From contig NZ_WOFH01000008.1 in assembly GCF_009733595.1 (NCBI RefSeq), positions 186,001-250,000 on the forward strand: a stretch of 64,000 bases of DNA. The letters are read 5' to 3'. The notes beneath the pieces were generated by a model, which saw nothing but the letters and a program-made list of their open reading frames with translations, was not told where the DNA came from and did not search any database. The translations under genes were made by a program, and so were the position numbers. Below are positions 1-7,943 of the stretch, in pieces (the first letter of the stretch is position 1; every line of letters starts with the position of its first letter). This DNA is from Actinomadura litoris. Its GTDB lineage: Bacteria; Actinomycetota; Actinomycetes; Streptosporangiales; Streptosporangiaceae.

Positions 1-1
1 C

Positions 2-3000
2 TGCCGTTACCCGGGCGGCGCGGACACGCCGGAGCGACTGTGGGAGCTGGTCGCCGAGGGCCGGGACGCCATCGGCGGCTTCCCCGAGGACCGGGGCTGG
101 GACGTCGAGGAGCTGTACGACCCCGACCCGGACGCGGCGGGGAAGTCCTACACGCGGCACGGCGCGTTCTTGGACGGGGCCCTGGACTTCGACGCCGGGT
201 TCTTCGGCATGAGCCCGCGCGAGGCACTCGCGACGGACCCTCAGCAACGGCTGCTGCTGGAGACGGCATGGGAGACGGTGGAGCGGGCGGGGATCGACCC
301 GGCGAGCCTTCGCGGCAGCCCGACCGGCGTGTTCGCCGGCGTGATGTACGGCGACTACGCGCACCGGCTGCACGAACCACCGGAAGGGCTGGAGGGCTTT
401 CTCGGCAACGGCAGCGCGGGAAGCGTCGCCTCGGGCCGGGTGGCCTTCACCCTTGGACTTGAGGGCCCGGCGGTGACGGTGGACACCGCCTGCTCGTCCT
501 CACTGGTGGCGCTGCACCTGGCCGCCCAGGCCCTCCGCAACGGCGAATGCGATCTGGCCTTGGCGGGCGGGGTGACGGTCATGGCCACGTCAGGTCTGTT
601 CGTGGAGTTCAGCAGGCAGCGCGGGCTGTCACCCGACGGCCGGTGCCGGTCGTTCGGCGCCGGCGCGGACGGCACGGGCTTCGGCGAGGGTGTCGGCCTC
701 GTCCTACTGGAACGCCTGTCGGACGCGCAACGCAACGGCCACCCCGTCCTGGCCGTCATCCGCGGGTCGGCCGTCAACCAGGACGGCGCCAGCAACGGCC
801 TCACCGCACCCAACGGACCCTCCCAACAACGCGTCATCCACCAAGCCCTCACCAACGCCCACCTCACCCCCCACGACATCGACGCCGTCGAAGCACACGG
901 CACCGGCACCACCCTCGGCGACCCCATCGAAGCCCAAGCCCTCCTCACCACCTACGGACACAACCGCGACCACCCCCTCTGGCTCGGCTCCATCAAATCC
1001 AACATCGGACACACCCAGGCGGCGGCCGGAATCGCCGGCGTCATCAAAATGGTCCAGGCGATACGACACGACATACTCCCCAAGACCCTCCACGCAGACG
1101 AGCCAACCCCGCACGTGGACTGGGACTCCGGAAACATCCGCCTCCTCACCCAACCGGTTCCCTGGACGGCGAACGGCAGACCACGACGTGCCGCGGTGTC
1201 GGCGTTCGGTATCAGCGGCACCAACGCCCACGTCATCATCGAACAGGCCCCCGCCACCGAACCCGTGCGGGACGAGACCGCTGGGAGCGCCGCCCCGGAC
1301 GTGGTGCCCTGGGTGCTGTCCGGACGCACGGAACACGCACTGCGGGCTCAGGCGGAGCGGCTCCGTGATCTGGTCGCGGCGAATCCGGAGGCGGACGCGG
1401 ACGATCTCGCCCGATCCCTGGCGACGACCCGCACCGCGTTCGAGCGCCGCGCGGCGGTACTGGGCGCGGACCGGGACGACCTGCTACGCGGGCTGGAGGA
1501 GCTGATCCGCGGTGAGAGCTCGCCCGACCTGGTCCGAGGGGTGGCACGGCCGGGACGGACGGCGTTCGTGTTCTCCGGGCAGGGCAGCCAACGTCCCGGC
1601 ATGGGCCACGACCTCTACACCACCTATCCCACCTTCGCCCAAGCCCTCGACACCATCGCCCACCACCTCGACCCCCACCTCGACCACCCCATCCAAGACG
1701 TCATGTTCGACCCCGACCCCACCCGCCTCAACCAGACCACCTACACCCAACCCGCCCTCTTCGCCTACCAAACCGCCCTCACCCACCTCCTCGCCCACTG
1801 GGGCATCCACCCCCACCTCCTCATCGGCCACTCCATCGGCGAACTCACCGCCGCCCACATCGCCGGCATCCTCACCCTCCCCGACGCCGCCCGACTCGTC
1901 ACCACACGCGCACAACTCATGCAAACCACCAGCACCGACGGCGCCATGATCTCCATCCAAGCCCCCGCCGACACCCTCGCCGCCACCCTCAACCAGCACC
2001 CCACCGCCACCATCGCCGCCATCAACAGCCCCACCACCACCGTCATCTCCGGCGACACCGACACCGTCACCACCATCGCCCGCCAATGGAACAACCAAGG
2101 CCACCGCACCAAAAAACTCCACGTCCACCACGCCTTCCACTCCCCCCACATGGACCCCATCCTCAACGAATTCCACCAAACCGCCCAAACCATCACCTAC
2201 CACCCACCCACCATCCCCATCGTGTCGAACCTGACCGGACGAATCGCCGACCCCGCCGACCTCACCACACCCCACTACTGGACCCGCCACATCCGCGACA
2301 CCGTCCACTTCCACCAGGGCGTCGTGACGCTGGAGGCAGAGGGAGTCACCACCGCGATCGAGCTGGGGCCGGACGCCGTCCTCACTCCCATGGCCGAACA
2401 GGTCCTCAGCACCCCCGGGGCGTGCGTTCCGGCGCTCCGCCGCGACCAGCCGGGCCCGCGCTCGTTGGTGCACGCCGTGGCGTCCGCCTTCGCCCGGGGC
2501 GTGGCGGTGGACTGGGACGCGGTGTTCGCCGGGGCCGGGCGGGTCGACCTGCCGACCTACCCGTTCCAGCGCCGCCGCTACTGGATCGACGCCCCGGCGG
2601 ACGCGCCCGCGCGCGGAGCCCAGGCCCGTTTCTGGCACGCGGTGGAGAACGGTGATCTCGCGTGGCTGACCGACGCGCTCCAGGCCGGCGACCCCGGCCG
2701 GGCGAGGTCGCTGTCCGAGGTGCTCCCGGCCCTGTCGGACTGGTGGCGGCGCCACCGTCCGGCTCAGCCGCCCGGCCTGCCGTTCGAGGACGGCGCGGAG
2801 GGCGAGCCGGACGCGGAGACGTTCGCGCGGCTGGTCGAACGGCTGTCCCGGGAATCGGAGGAGGGGCGGGAGCGCGTGCTGTCCGACCTTGTCCTCAGTC
2901 AGGCGGCGGCCGTGCTGGGACACGGCTCGGCCGACGAGATCGACCCGGAGCTGGCCTTCGCCGAGAGCGGTTTCAACTCGCTCACCGGCCTGGACCTGCG

Positions 3001-3130
3001 GAACCGGCTGTGCGCCGCCACCGGCCTGACGCTGCCCGCCGTGGCGGTCTTCGAGCACCCGACGCCCGCCGCGCTCGTCCGGTACCTGCTGCGTGAGCTT
3101 CTCGGCGACCCGGCGCCCGCCGCCCCCTGA
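2..3130 (+). CDS. Type I modular polyketide synthase, C-terminal module (partial, 5' end outside window)
   Basis: Elongates a polyketide chain by one malonyl unit. The frame is open from the left edge, so earlier domains lie outside. Seen in order: ketosynthase from the edge to about nt 1250 (Cys codon 491-493 in TACSSS, His 896-898 in EAHGTGT, His 1010-1012 in NIGHT); acyltransferase about 1560-2560 (Ser 1832-1834 in GHSIGE; HAFH at 2129-2140, the malonyl-CoA signature instead of methylmalonyl YASH); acyl carrier protein about 2870-3090 (phosphopantetheine Ser 2978-2980 in GFNSLTG). A stretch at about 2615-2760 resembles the dimerisation element that normally precedes a ketoreductase, but no KR follows. 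There is no thioesterase and only a short tail after the ACP, so this is probably the terminal module and product release needs another enzyme. Codon choice changes abruptly inside the gene (see findings). Confidence 0.95.
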   Translation, partial: CRYPGGADTPERLWELVAEGRDAIGGFPEDRGWDVEELYDPDPDAAGKSYTRHGAFLDGALDFDAGFFGMSPREALATDPQQRLLLETAWETVERAGIDPASLRGSPTGVFAGVMYGDYAHRLHEPPEGLEGFLGNGSAGSVASGRVAFTLGLEGPAVTVDTACSSSLVALHLAAQALRNGECDLALAGGVTVMATSGLFVEFSRQRGLSPDGRCRSFGAGADGTGFGEGVGLVLLERLSDAQRNGHPVLAVIRGSAVNQDGASNGLTAPNGPSQQRVIHQALTNAHLTPHDIDAVEAHGTGTTLGDPIEAQALLTTYGHNRDHPLWLGSIKSNIGHTQAAAGIAGVIKMVQAIRHDILPKTLHADEPTPHVDWDSGNIRLLTQPVPWTANGRPRRAAVSAFGISGTNAHVIIEQAPATEPVRDETAGSAAPDVVPWVLSGRTEHALRAQAERLRDLVAANPEADADDLARSLATTRTAFERRAAVLGADRDDLLRGLEELIRGESSPDLVRGVARPGRTAFVFSGQGSQRPGMGHDLYTTYPTFAQALDTIAHHLDPHLDHPIQDVMFDPDPTRLNQTTYTQPALFAYQTALTHLLAHWGIHPHLLIGHSIGELTAAHIAGILTLPDAARLVTTRAQLMQTTSTDGAMISIQAPADTLAATLNQHPTATIAAINSPTTTVISGDTDTVTTIARQWNNQGHRTKKLHVHHAFHSPHMDPILNEFHQTAQTITYHPPTIPIVSNLTGRIADPADLTTPHYWTRHIRDTVHFHQGVVTLEAEGVTTAIELGPDAVLTPMAEQVLSTPGACVPALRRDQPGPRSLVHAVASAFARGVAVDWDAVFAGAGRVDLPTYPFQRRRYWIDAPADAPARGAQARFWHAVENGDLAWLTDALQAGDPGRARSLSEVLPALSDWWRRHRPAQPPGLPFEDGAEGEPDAETFARLVERLSRESEEGRERVLSDLVLSQAAAVLGHGSADEIDPELAFAESGFNSLTGLDLRNRLCAATGLTLPAVAVFEHPTPAALVRYLLRELLGDPAPAAP

Positions 3131-3207
3131 CCGCCCCCCCGGACCGGCCCCCGACCGGCCCCGGACCGGGCGGCGGCCGCGCCGGCCCGGCCGGGCTCGG
3201 CTCGCGG

Positions 3208-3239
3208 GCGGGCGGCGACCCGGTGGGGTCGCCGCCCGC
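3208..3239. terminator. Hairpin terminator between convergent PKS and FAD hydroxylase genes
   Basis: Perfect 13-bp inverted repeat (3208-3220 with 3227-3239) around a 6-nt loop, in the 183-bp gap between two genes that converge. It has no U-tract, as is usual for actinobacterial terminators, and could serve both directions. Confidence 0.75.
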
Positions 3240-3313
3240 GATGACGACGCGTGCTCCGGCGCCGGTTCACCGGCTCCATGAGCGGTTTCCACAACAGCGC
3301 GGCTCGCCCGAGC

Positions 3314-4816
3314 TCACTCGGCGGTACCGGCGGAGGGCGGTTCGCCGAACCAGGAGGCGAGGGCCCGCCGCAGGTCCTTGGGGTCCCCGCCCGTGCGGTC
3401 GGCGTAGGCCACGTGGCCGTCCGGCCGCACCAGCAGTACCGCGGCGTCCAGTTCCCGTAGCGGCTTCGCGGTGACGACGTCGACCCGCCCGGCCCAGGCT
3501 CCGGCCTCCCCGAGGTCGGCGGCGCCGTCGGACAGGTCCAGCAGCACCCCGCGCCCGTAGCGCAGGGCCGCGGCGACGCCGTCGGGCTCCCCGCCGGTGT
3601 CCAGGGGAACGTCGGGGAGCGGCTGTCCGAGCAGGGGATGCGGCTCCCCCTGCGTACCGTCCGCGGCGGGGAGGGGATAGCCCGCCGCGGACGGCAGCTC
3701 CAGCAGGAACCTGTTGACCGCGTCGATCTCCAGCAGGTCGCCGACGAGCGCCCGCAGGGGCGTGACCTGGTCGAGCGGATGCATCAGAGCCATCTGCGCC
3801 CGCGCGTGCATGCAGATCCGCTCGCCGACCGGGTGCCGCTCCCCGTGGTAGGTGTCGAGGAGGCCGTCCGGCGCCCAGCCCTGGACCTCGGCGGCGAGCT
3901 TCCAGCCGAGGTTGACCGCGTCCTGGATGCCGGCGTTCAGGCCCTGCGTGCCGGAGATGTAGAGGACGTGGGCGGCGTCGCCGGCCAGCAGCACCCGGCC
4001 CTCCCGGTAGCGCCGGGCGTGGCGGGTGGTGCCGCCGAACCGCGACAGCCACCGCACCCCCTCCACCTCCGGGTCGGTGCCGGTCACCCGGCCGATGCTC
4101 GCGCGCAACTCCTCCGCGGTGACGGGCGTGCCGCGGTCCGGCGCCCGCGCGCCGAACTCGATGGTCATCAGGCGCAGCTCACCGGGCTGGAGCGGCAGCG
4201 CGCCGAACATGCCCCGCTGGAACAGCCCGGTCGTGAACTCCGGCTGCGGCCCGTCCGACAGGACCACGTCGCCGAGCACGCCGTGGTAGGCCAGCCCGCT
4301 CGACTCGAACTCGATCCCGGCGAGGTCCCGGACCTTGCTGTCCGCCCCGTCGCAGCCCACGAGGAAGGCGCCCCGGAGCCGGTCCGAGCCCTCGGCCGAG
4401 CGGGTCTCGACGGTGACCCCGGCCGCGTCCTGCTCGAAGCCCACCAGCTCGTGGCCCCGCCGGATGTCGACGCCGAGTTCGCGGGCGCGTTCCTCCAGGA
4501 GCCGCTCCGTCCGCCATTGGGGGAAGGCATAGGTGTAGTCCTGTTCGCCCAGGTCTCCGAGGTCGAGCCAGAAGAAGGCGAACGGGGTGCGCGGCCAGGC
4601 CCAGATGTCCTCCTCGCGGATGCGGTCGGCCAGGCCGCGCCGCTTGAAGACCTCCAGGGAGCGCCCATGGACGGCCATCCCCTGCGAGTCCTCGTCCTGC
4701 TCGGGGTCGCGTTCGACGACGACGGCCTCCACTCCGGCCAGCCCGAGCTCGCACGCCAGCATGAGACCGGTCGGCCCGCCGCCGGCGATGACGACCCTGT
4801 CTTCCCAGTCCTCCAT
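3314..4816 (-). CDS. FAD-dependent aromatic hydroxylase (PgaE/RdmE-type, class A flavoprotein monooxygenase)
   Basis: Predicted NAD(P)H- and O2-dependent hydroxylase that tailors the polyketide, 500 aa. The N-terminal FAD-binding Rossmann motif is GGGPTG (residues about 11-16). The second nucleotide motif is VGCDGADSKVR (about 158-168) and the FAD ribityl-binding motif is LLAGDAAHV (about 277-285), followed by GTQGLNAGIQDAVNLGWKLA. The last 100 residues fit the thioredoxin-like C-terminal domain of the phenol hydroxylase/MhpA group. The start has a GGGAG ribosome site 5-6 nt upstream. It is last in the P450-to-hydroxylase operon, 62 bp after the SDR. Family known; substrate inferred only from context. 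Confidence 0.9.
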   Translation of the reverse strand: MEDWEDRVVIAGGGPTGLMLACELGLAGVEAVVVERDPEQDEDSQGMAVHGRSLEVFKRRGLADRIREEDIWAWPRTPFAFFWLDLGDLGEQDYTYAFPQWRTERLLEERARELGVDIRRGHELVGFEQDAAGVTVETRSAEGSDRLRGAFLVGCDGADSKVRDLAGIEFESSGLAYHGVLGDVVLSDGPQPEFTTGLFQRGMFGALPLQPGELRLMTIEFGARAPDRGTPVTAEELRASIGRVTGTDPEVEGVRWLSRFGGTTRHARRYREGRVLLAGDAAHVLYISGTQGLNAGIQDAVNLGWKLAAEVQGWAPDGLLDTYHGERHPVGERICMHARAQMALMHPLDQVTPLRALVGDLLEIDAVNRFLLELPSAAGYPLPAADGTQGEPHPLLGQPLPDVPLDTGGEPDGVAAALRYGRGVLLDLSDGAADLGEAGAWAGRVDVVTAKPLRELDAAVLLVRPDGHVAYADRTGGDPKDLRRALASWFGEPPSAGTAE

Positions 4817-4878
4817 ACCACTCCCTACGCAGACATCCGCACGGCCGCGACCGGCGAGGACGAGGCGCGCCGCGCCGT

Positions 4879-5682
4879 TCAGAGCATGCCGCGGCCGCCG
4901 TCGACCCCGACGTAGGCGCCCGTCACGTGCCGCGTCAGGCCGGAGGCGAAGGCGACCACCGTGTCCGCCACGTCATCGACGTAGGCGACGCGGCCCAGCG
5001 GGGTGACCTTGGCCATCTCGCCCATCAACGGTTCCTGGTGAGGGCCGGCATTGGCGTCGGTGGGGACCATGCCGGGGGCCACGACGTTGACGCGAACGCG
5101 CTCCGGTCCGAGCTCGACGGCCAGTGACCGCGCGAGCGCGTCCTGCGCCGCCTTGGCGACGGAGATCTCGGCGATGCCGCGCCCCGGCCTGCCGCGCGAC
5201 GCGGTCGCCCCGATCAGCACGATGGAGCCGCCGCCCCGCCGGCGCATACCGGGCAGCACCTCGCGGGCCGGGAACAGCGTGGTCGCGAGCTGCGTGTCGA
5301 CCCGCGCCCGCACGTCCTCGGCGTTGTCCAGGGCGAGGGTGAGGCCCTTGCGGATCCGGTCGATCGCGTTCTCCGTGCTGCCGACGGCGTTGCAGACGAG
5401 GACGTCCACGTCGCCGAGCGCGTCGGCCGTCTGCCGCACGATCTGGGCGACGTCCCCGGCGTCGGTGGCGTCGCCCGCGACGGCCACCGCACGGGACCCG
5501 GCCGCCTCGATGGCGGCGACGACCTCCTTGGCCGCGTCGGCGCTGTGCAGGTAGTTGACGCCGACGGCGGCGCCGTGGCGGCCGAGCGCTCGCGCGACCC
5601 CGGCGCCGATCCCGCGGCTGCCGCCGATGACGAGCGCGACCCGCCCCGCCAGGAGCGGCTCCGCCGTCCCGGGGGCGCTCAC
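4879..5682 (-). CDS. SDR-family protein with degenerate active site
   Basis: Short-chain dehydrogenase/reductase fold, 267 aa. The cofactor motif is good (IGGSRGIG near residue 20), as are the NAVG-type segment (normally NNAG) and the VDGG C-terminus. However, the catalytic YxxxK is replaced by ISVAK: Ile stands where Tyr belongs (reverse-strand codon ATC), and the usual catalytic Ser site reads GATAS. It may still bind NAD(P)H, but canonical ketoreduction is doubtful. SimC7 of simocyclinone biosynthesis is a known ketoreductase that lacks the usual triad. The GTG start overlaps the stop of the SnoaL-like gene (GTGA); a start further upstream would overlap that gene by over 50 nt and has no support. 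Confidence 0.88.
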   Translation of the reverse strand: MSAPGTAEPLLAGRVALVIGGSRGIGAGVARALGRHGAAVGVNYLHSADAAKEVVAAIEAAGSRAVAVAGDATDAGDVAQIVRQTADALGDVDVLVCNAVGSTENAIDRIRKGLTLALDNAEDVRARVDTQLATTLFPAREVLPGMRRRGGGSIVLIGATASRGRPGRGIAEISVAKAAQDALARSLAVELGPERVRVNVVAPGMVPTDANAGPHQEPLMGEMAKVTPLGRVAYVDDVADTVVAFASGLTRHVTGAYVGVDGGRGML

Positions 5683-6143
5683 CGCGGGTCCCCCGCCGCC
5701 TCGGGGGCGGTCTCCGACGCGGCGATGAGCCATGCGGTGGGCTCGGCGAAATGCCGCAGGTTCACGATCCGGCCCTCCCGGACGCGCACCACGTCGATGT
5801 AGGTGGTGCGGTAGGTGCCGCCCGTCGTGGACACCGAGCCGAGGCCGTCGAACTCAAGCACGATCACCTCAGGGTCACCGGTCTCGTGGATGACGAGGGA
5901 CTCGATCTTCTCCAGCTTGAGGGGCGTCGCCGCCTGCCCCCTGATCAGGTACTCGCGGATCGTGTCCCGGCCGCGCAGGTAGCGGGGGGCGCCCTGCGGC
6001 GCGAAGAGCAGGTCGAGGTCGCCGTCCTCGGCCCACAGGTCCCCGAAGCCCGCCATGTCGATGTCCAGCATGTACCGGACGATCTGGTCGACGACTTCCC
6101 TGGGGGTGGCGGCGGGGTTCACCGCGGCGGTGGATTCGGTCAT
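5679..6143 (-). CDS. SnoaL-like / NTF2-fold polyketide cyclase or hydroxylase-type protein
   Basis: Small alpha+beta barrel protein of 154 aa from the SnoaL/NTF2 superfamily. Relatives in polyketide clusters cyclise or hydroxylate aromatic intermediates, or serve as accessory proteins. Recognised from the pattern of an N-terminal helix pair (REVVDQIVRYMLDIDMAGF), the WAEDGDLDLLFAPQG strand region and the C-terminal YIDVVRVREGRIVNLRHFAE strands. The start has AAGGAG 9 nt upstream and overlaps the ferredoxin stop (ATGA); its own stop overlaps the SDR start. Which activity it has cannot be read from sequence. Confidence 0.85.
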   Translation of the reverse strand: MTESTAAVNPAATPREVVDQIVRYMLDIDMAGFGDLWAEDGDLDLLFAPQGAPRYLRGRDTIREYLIRGQAATPLKLEKIESLVIHETGDPEVIVLEFDGLGSVSTTGGTYRTTYIDVVRVREGRIVNLRHFAEPTAWLIAASETAPEAAGDPR

Positions 6144-6391
6144 CGGTCGGTGCTCCTTGGTCTCGGTGCTCTCGGTTCGTCGTGCTGGCCGGCGGGCTCG
6201 TCGCCGAGGACGGCGATGGCCCGCTCCGGGCAGGCGGAGGCCCCCTTGCGCGCCACGTCCCGCAGCGCGTCCGCGACCTCGAACTCGCCCATCTCGTTGT
6301 AACCCGTCTCGGTGACCTGGTAGACGTCGCCGGCGAGGGCCTCGCACAGCCCGTGGCCCAGGCATCGCCCCTGGTCGACGCGGACTCTCAC
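6140..6391 (-). CDS. Ferredoxin, [3Fe-4S]-type, P450 redox partner
   Basis: 83-residue ferredoxin, expected to pass electrons to the P450 encoded immediately before it. Cys pattern: CLGHGLC (His in the position of the missing fourth ligand) and a later ACPERAI, typical of the single [3Fe-4S] ferredoxins of actinobacterial P450 systems. An acidic segment (NEMGEFEVADALRD) lies between. Its GTG start overlaps the P450 stop by 4 nt, so the two are translationally coupled. A tail of about 17 residues after the ferredoxin core is unusual and ends in the ATGA overlap with the next gene. Confidence 0.92.
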   Translation of the reverse strand: MRVRVDQGRCLGHGLCEALAGDVYQVTETGYNEMGEFEVADALRDVARKGASACPERAIAVLGDEPAGQHDEPRAPRPRSTDR

Positions 6392-7632
6392 GGCCGCTCC
6401 CCCTTCCCCAGCGTGAGGTCGAGGTTCAGCACGCCGCGGGCGGGTGAGTAGTGGTGGACCGGGCTGGTGCCCGGTGTCAGCGCGTAGTGGGGGATCCGCG
6501 CGTGCCACTCCTCCAGCGCGATTCTGAGGATGCGGCGGGCGACGTGCATTCCGAGGCAGCGGTGCGGGCCGGCGCCGAACGCCAGGTGCCGGGTCTTCGT
6601 CCGGTCGAAGTCGACCTCGTCGGGCCGGTCGAAAGCGTCGGGGTCCAACCCCGACAGGCCCCACGACAGCAGCACCCGGTCGCCCTCGCGCAGCACCACG
6701 CCGTGCCGCTCGACGTCCCGGGTGACCAGTCGCCCGGTGGACGAGACCGGCGAGTGGCGCAGCAGTTCCTCGGCGATGGCCGGCACCTTGCCCGGGGACG
6801 CCGCGATCAGGTCCTGGATCTCCGGGTGCGCCGCGAGGTGCAGGAAGATCAAGCTGAGCGCGGCCGTCGTGGTGTCCAGGCTCGCCAGCATGGACACGAA
6901 CAGGGCATTGATCACCTCGTCGCGGGTGGGCTCGCGGCCGTCGTAGGTCGTCCGGAGCATCGCGCTGATGACGTCGCGGCGCCCCTCGGTCCCCTCGGCG
7001 CGACGCCGGTCGATGGCCTCGCCGAAGAAGTCCCAGAGCGGCTGGTTCGCGGCCCGGATGTCCTCGTCGGTGCGGGCGTTGGGGATCCCCTCGCGGCGCA
7101 GCCAGGTCTTGTGGTCCAGCAGGGCCTTCAGGTGCTCGCGCCCGATGCCGAACGTGATCAGGAACGTCTCGGCGGGGAGCGCCGTGGCGAACTCGGAGAC
7201 GAACTCGCAGTGGCCCTTCTCGGCGATCGGGCCGATGGAGTCGACCGCCGCCCTCCGGATCTGCGGGGCGAAGTGCTGGACGACGCCGGGGTTGAACAGG
7301 TCCGATAGCGTCTGCCGCCATTTGCGGTGCTCGTCGCCGTCCAACTGGATCGGGATCTGCTTGGCCGGGAAGACCTTGCGGTGCGGAATGCCGACCTGGG
7401 CACTGGAGAAGATCTCGGGGTTCTTGGCCGCCCACTCGATGTCCTCGTAGCGGGTGAGGATCCAGAAGCCGCCGGCCTCCTCCGAGCGCACGATCGGGGC
7501 GTGGTCCCGGATCTCGTTCCAGTGGGAGATCGGGTCCTGCTGGAGCCACGGCTGGTACAGGCTCCAGTGCGTTATCCGCTCGTCCAGCGTCTCGGGCGCC
7601 TGCGCGGCGGCCGCGCCCACCGGCTTGCTCAT
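6388..7632 (-). CDS. Cytochrome P450 monooxygenase
   Basis: 414-aa soluble bacterial P450, a likely oxidative tailoring enzyme. Haem-binding motif FGAGPHRCLG near residue 358; EELLRHS gives the K-helix ExxR; the I-helix oxygen-activation segment is LASLDTTTAA (Asp-Thr pair present, Gly of the usual AGxDT replaced by Ser). The N-terminus has no membrane anchor. First gene of a five-gene operon; GAGAGG lies about 7 nt before the ATG. Five phased 7-bp repeats and a possible -10 sit just upstream, suggesting activation by the SARP of this cluster. Confidence 0.95.
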   Translation of the reverse strand: MSKPVGAAAAQAPETLDERITHWSLYQPWLQQDPISHWNEIRDHAPIVRSEEAGGFWILTRYEDIEWAAKNPEIFSSAQVGIPHRKVFPAKQIPIQLDGDEHRKWRQTLSDLFNPGVVQHFAPQIRRAAVDSIGPIAEKGHCEFVSEFATALPAETFLITFGIGREHLKALLDHKTWLRREGIPNARTDEDIRAANQPLWDFFGEAIDRRRAEGTEGRRDVISAMLRTTYDGREPTRDEVINALFVSMLASLDTTTAALSLIFLHLAAHPEIQDLIAASPGKVPAIAEELLRHSPVSSTGRLVTRDVERHGVVLREGDRVLLSWGLSGLDPDAFDRPDEVDFDRTKTRHLAFGAGPHRCLGMHVARRILRIALEEWHARIPHYALTPGTSPVHHYSPARGVLNLDLTLGKGERP

Positions 7633-7665
7633 GGTCGGCCTCTCGTGAGGTGACGGGGAGTTCCA

Positions 7666-7730
7666 GCATCACGAGGGCGCCTAAGGAGATCCTTCACCTC
7701 ACCTGAGCGTGACCTATGCCCGGCCTAAGG
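7666..7730 (-). promoter_or_regulatory. Candidate SARP operator: five 7-bp direct repeats at 11-bp period, with -10
   Basis: Forward-strand heptamers start at 7680 (CCTAAGG), 7691 (CCTTCAC), 7702 (CCTGAGC), 7713 (CCTATGC) and 7724 (CCTAAGG). All begin CCT and all are spaced exactly 11 bp. Read toward the P450 gene they end in AGG-like triplets. The nearest repeat is 8 nt from TGATGC (7671-7666), a possible -10. Heptamers at 11-bp period with the last one 8 nt from the -10 is the known layout of SARP binding sites. Spacing is seen; the regulator assignment is inferred. Confidence 0.6.
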
Positions 7731-7765
7731 CCCCGCGCGGCCGGCGCGGGCACCCGCGACGCCCC

Positions 7766-7837
7766 GGGCACGCGAAGCGTCCGGGGCGTGCGAAACGTCC
7801 GAGGCATGCGAAACGTCGGGGCATGCGGACGTCCCGG
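7766..7837. repeat. Four degenerate 18-bp tandem repeats
   Basis: Units at 7766-7783, 7784-7801, 7802-7819 and 7820-7837. Units 2 and 3 share GCGAAACGTC; the first has one change in this core and the fourth reads GCGGACGTCC with a 1-nt phase slip. They lie in the 311-bp gene-free gap between the LLM gene and the P450 gene, just before a strong hairpin. Because 18 is a multiple of 3 the array reads as a repetitive Arg/Lys/Ala-rich string, but there is no credible gene. Possible protein-binding array or replication-slippage product. Confidence 0.6.
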
Positions 7838-7862
7838 GCCCGGCGGGGTCGGCCCGGGACGT
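7829..7862 (-). terminator. Strong hairpin downstream of the LLM oxidoreductase gene
   Basis: Perfect 12-bp inverted repeat (ACGTCCCGGGCC at 7829-7840 with its complement at 7851-7862) around a 10-nt loop, about 80 nt after the stop of the LLM gene on the minus strand. It probably ends that transcript and insulates the SARP-controlled P450 promoter. Confidence 0.65.
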
Positions 7863-7943
7863 TCGCGGCCCCTGGTCCCGCGCGGCCGGGCGCCGCTCCG
7901 GCCGCCCGGGTCCGGCCTCGCGGGGCGGTCGCTCCCCGTCGCC

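Noticed and set aside
1484..3292. Long open frame of about 600 codons on the minus strand opposite the PKS gene
   Set aside because: It mirrors the PKS coding frame, has a Gly/Val/Asp-rich nonsense composition and no family motifs; high GC keeps antisense frames open.
6140..7672. Single long frame running through P450 and ferredoxin, suggesting a fusion
   Set aside because: Only its end is the true ferredoxin; the rest is the P450 gene read in the wrong frame. Two coupled genes with a GTGA overlap explain it.
7766..7837. CRISPR array
   Set aside because: The repeats are 18 bp, directly abutting, degenerate and without spacers; no cas genes nearby.
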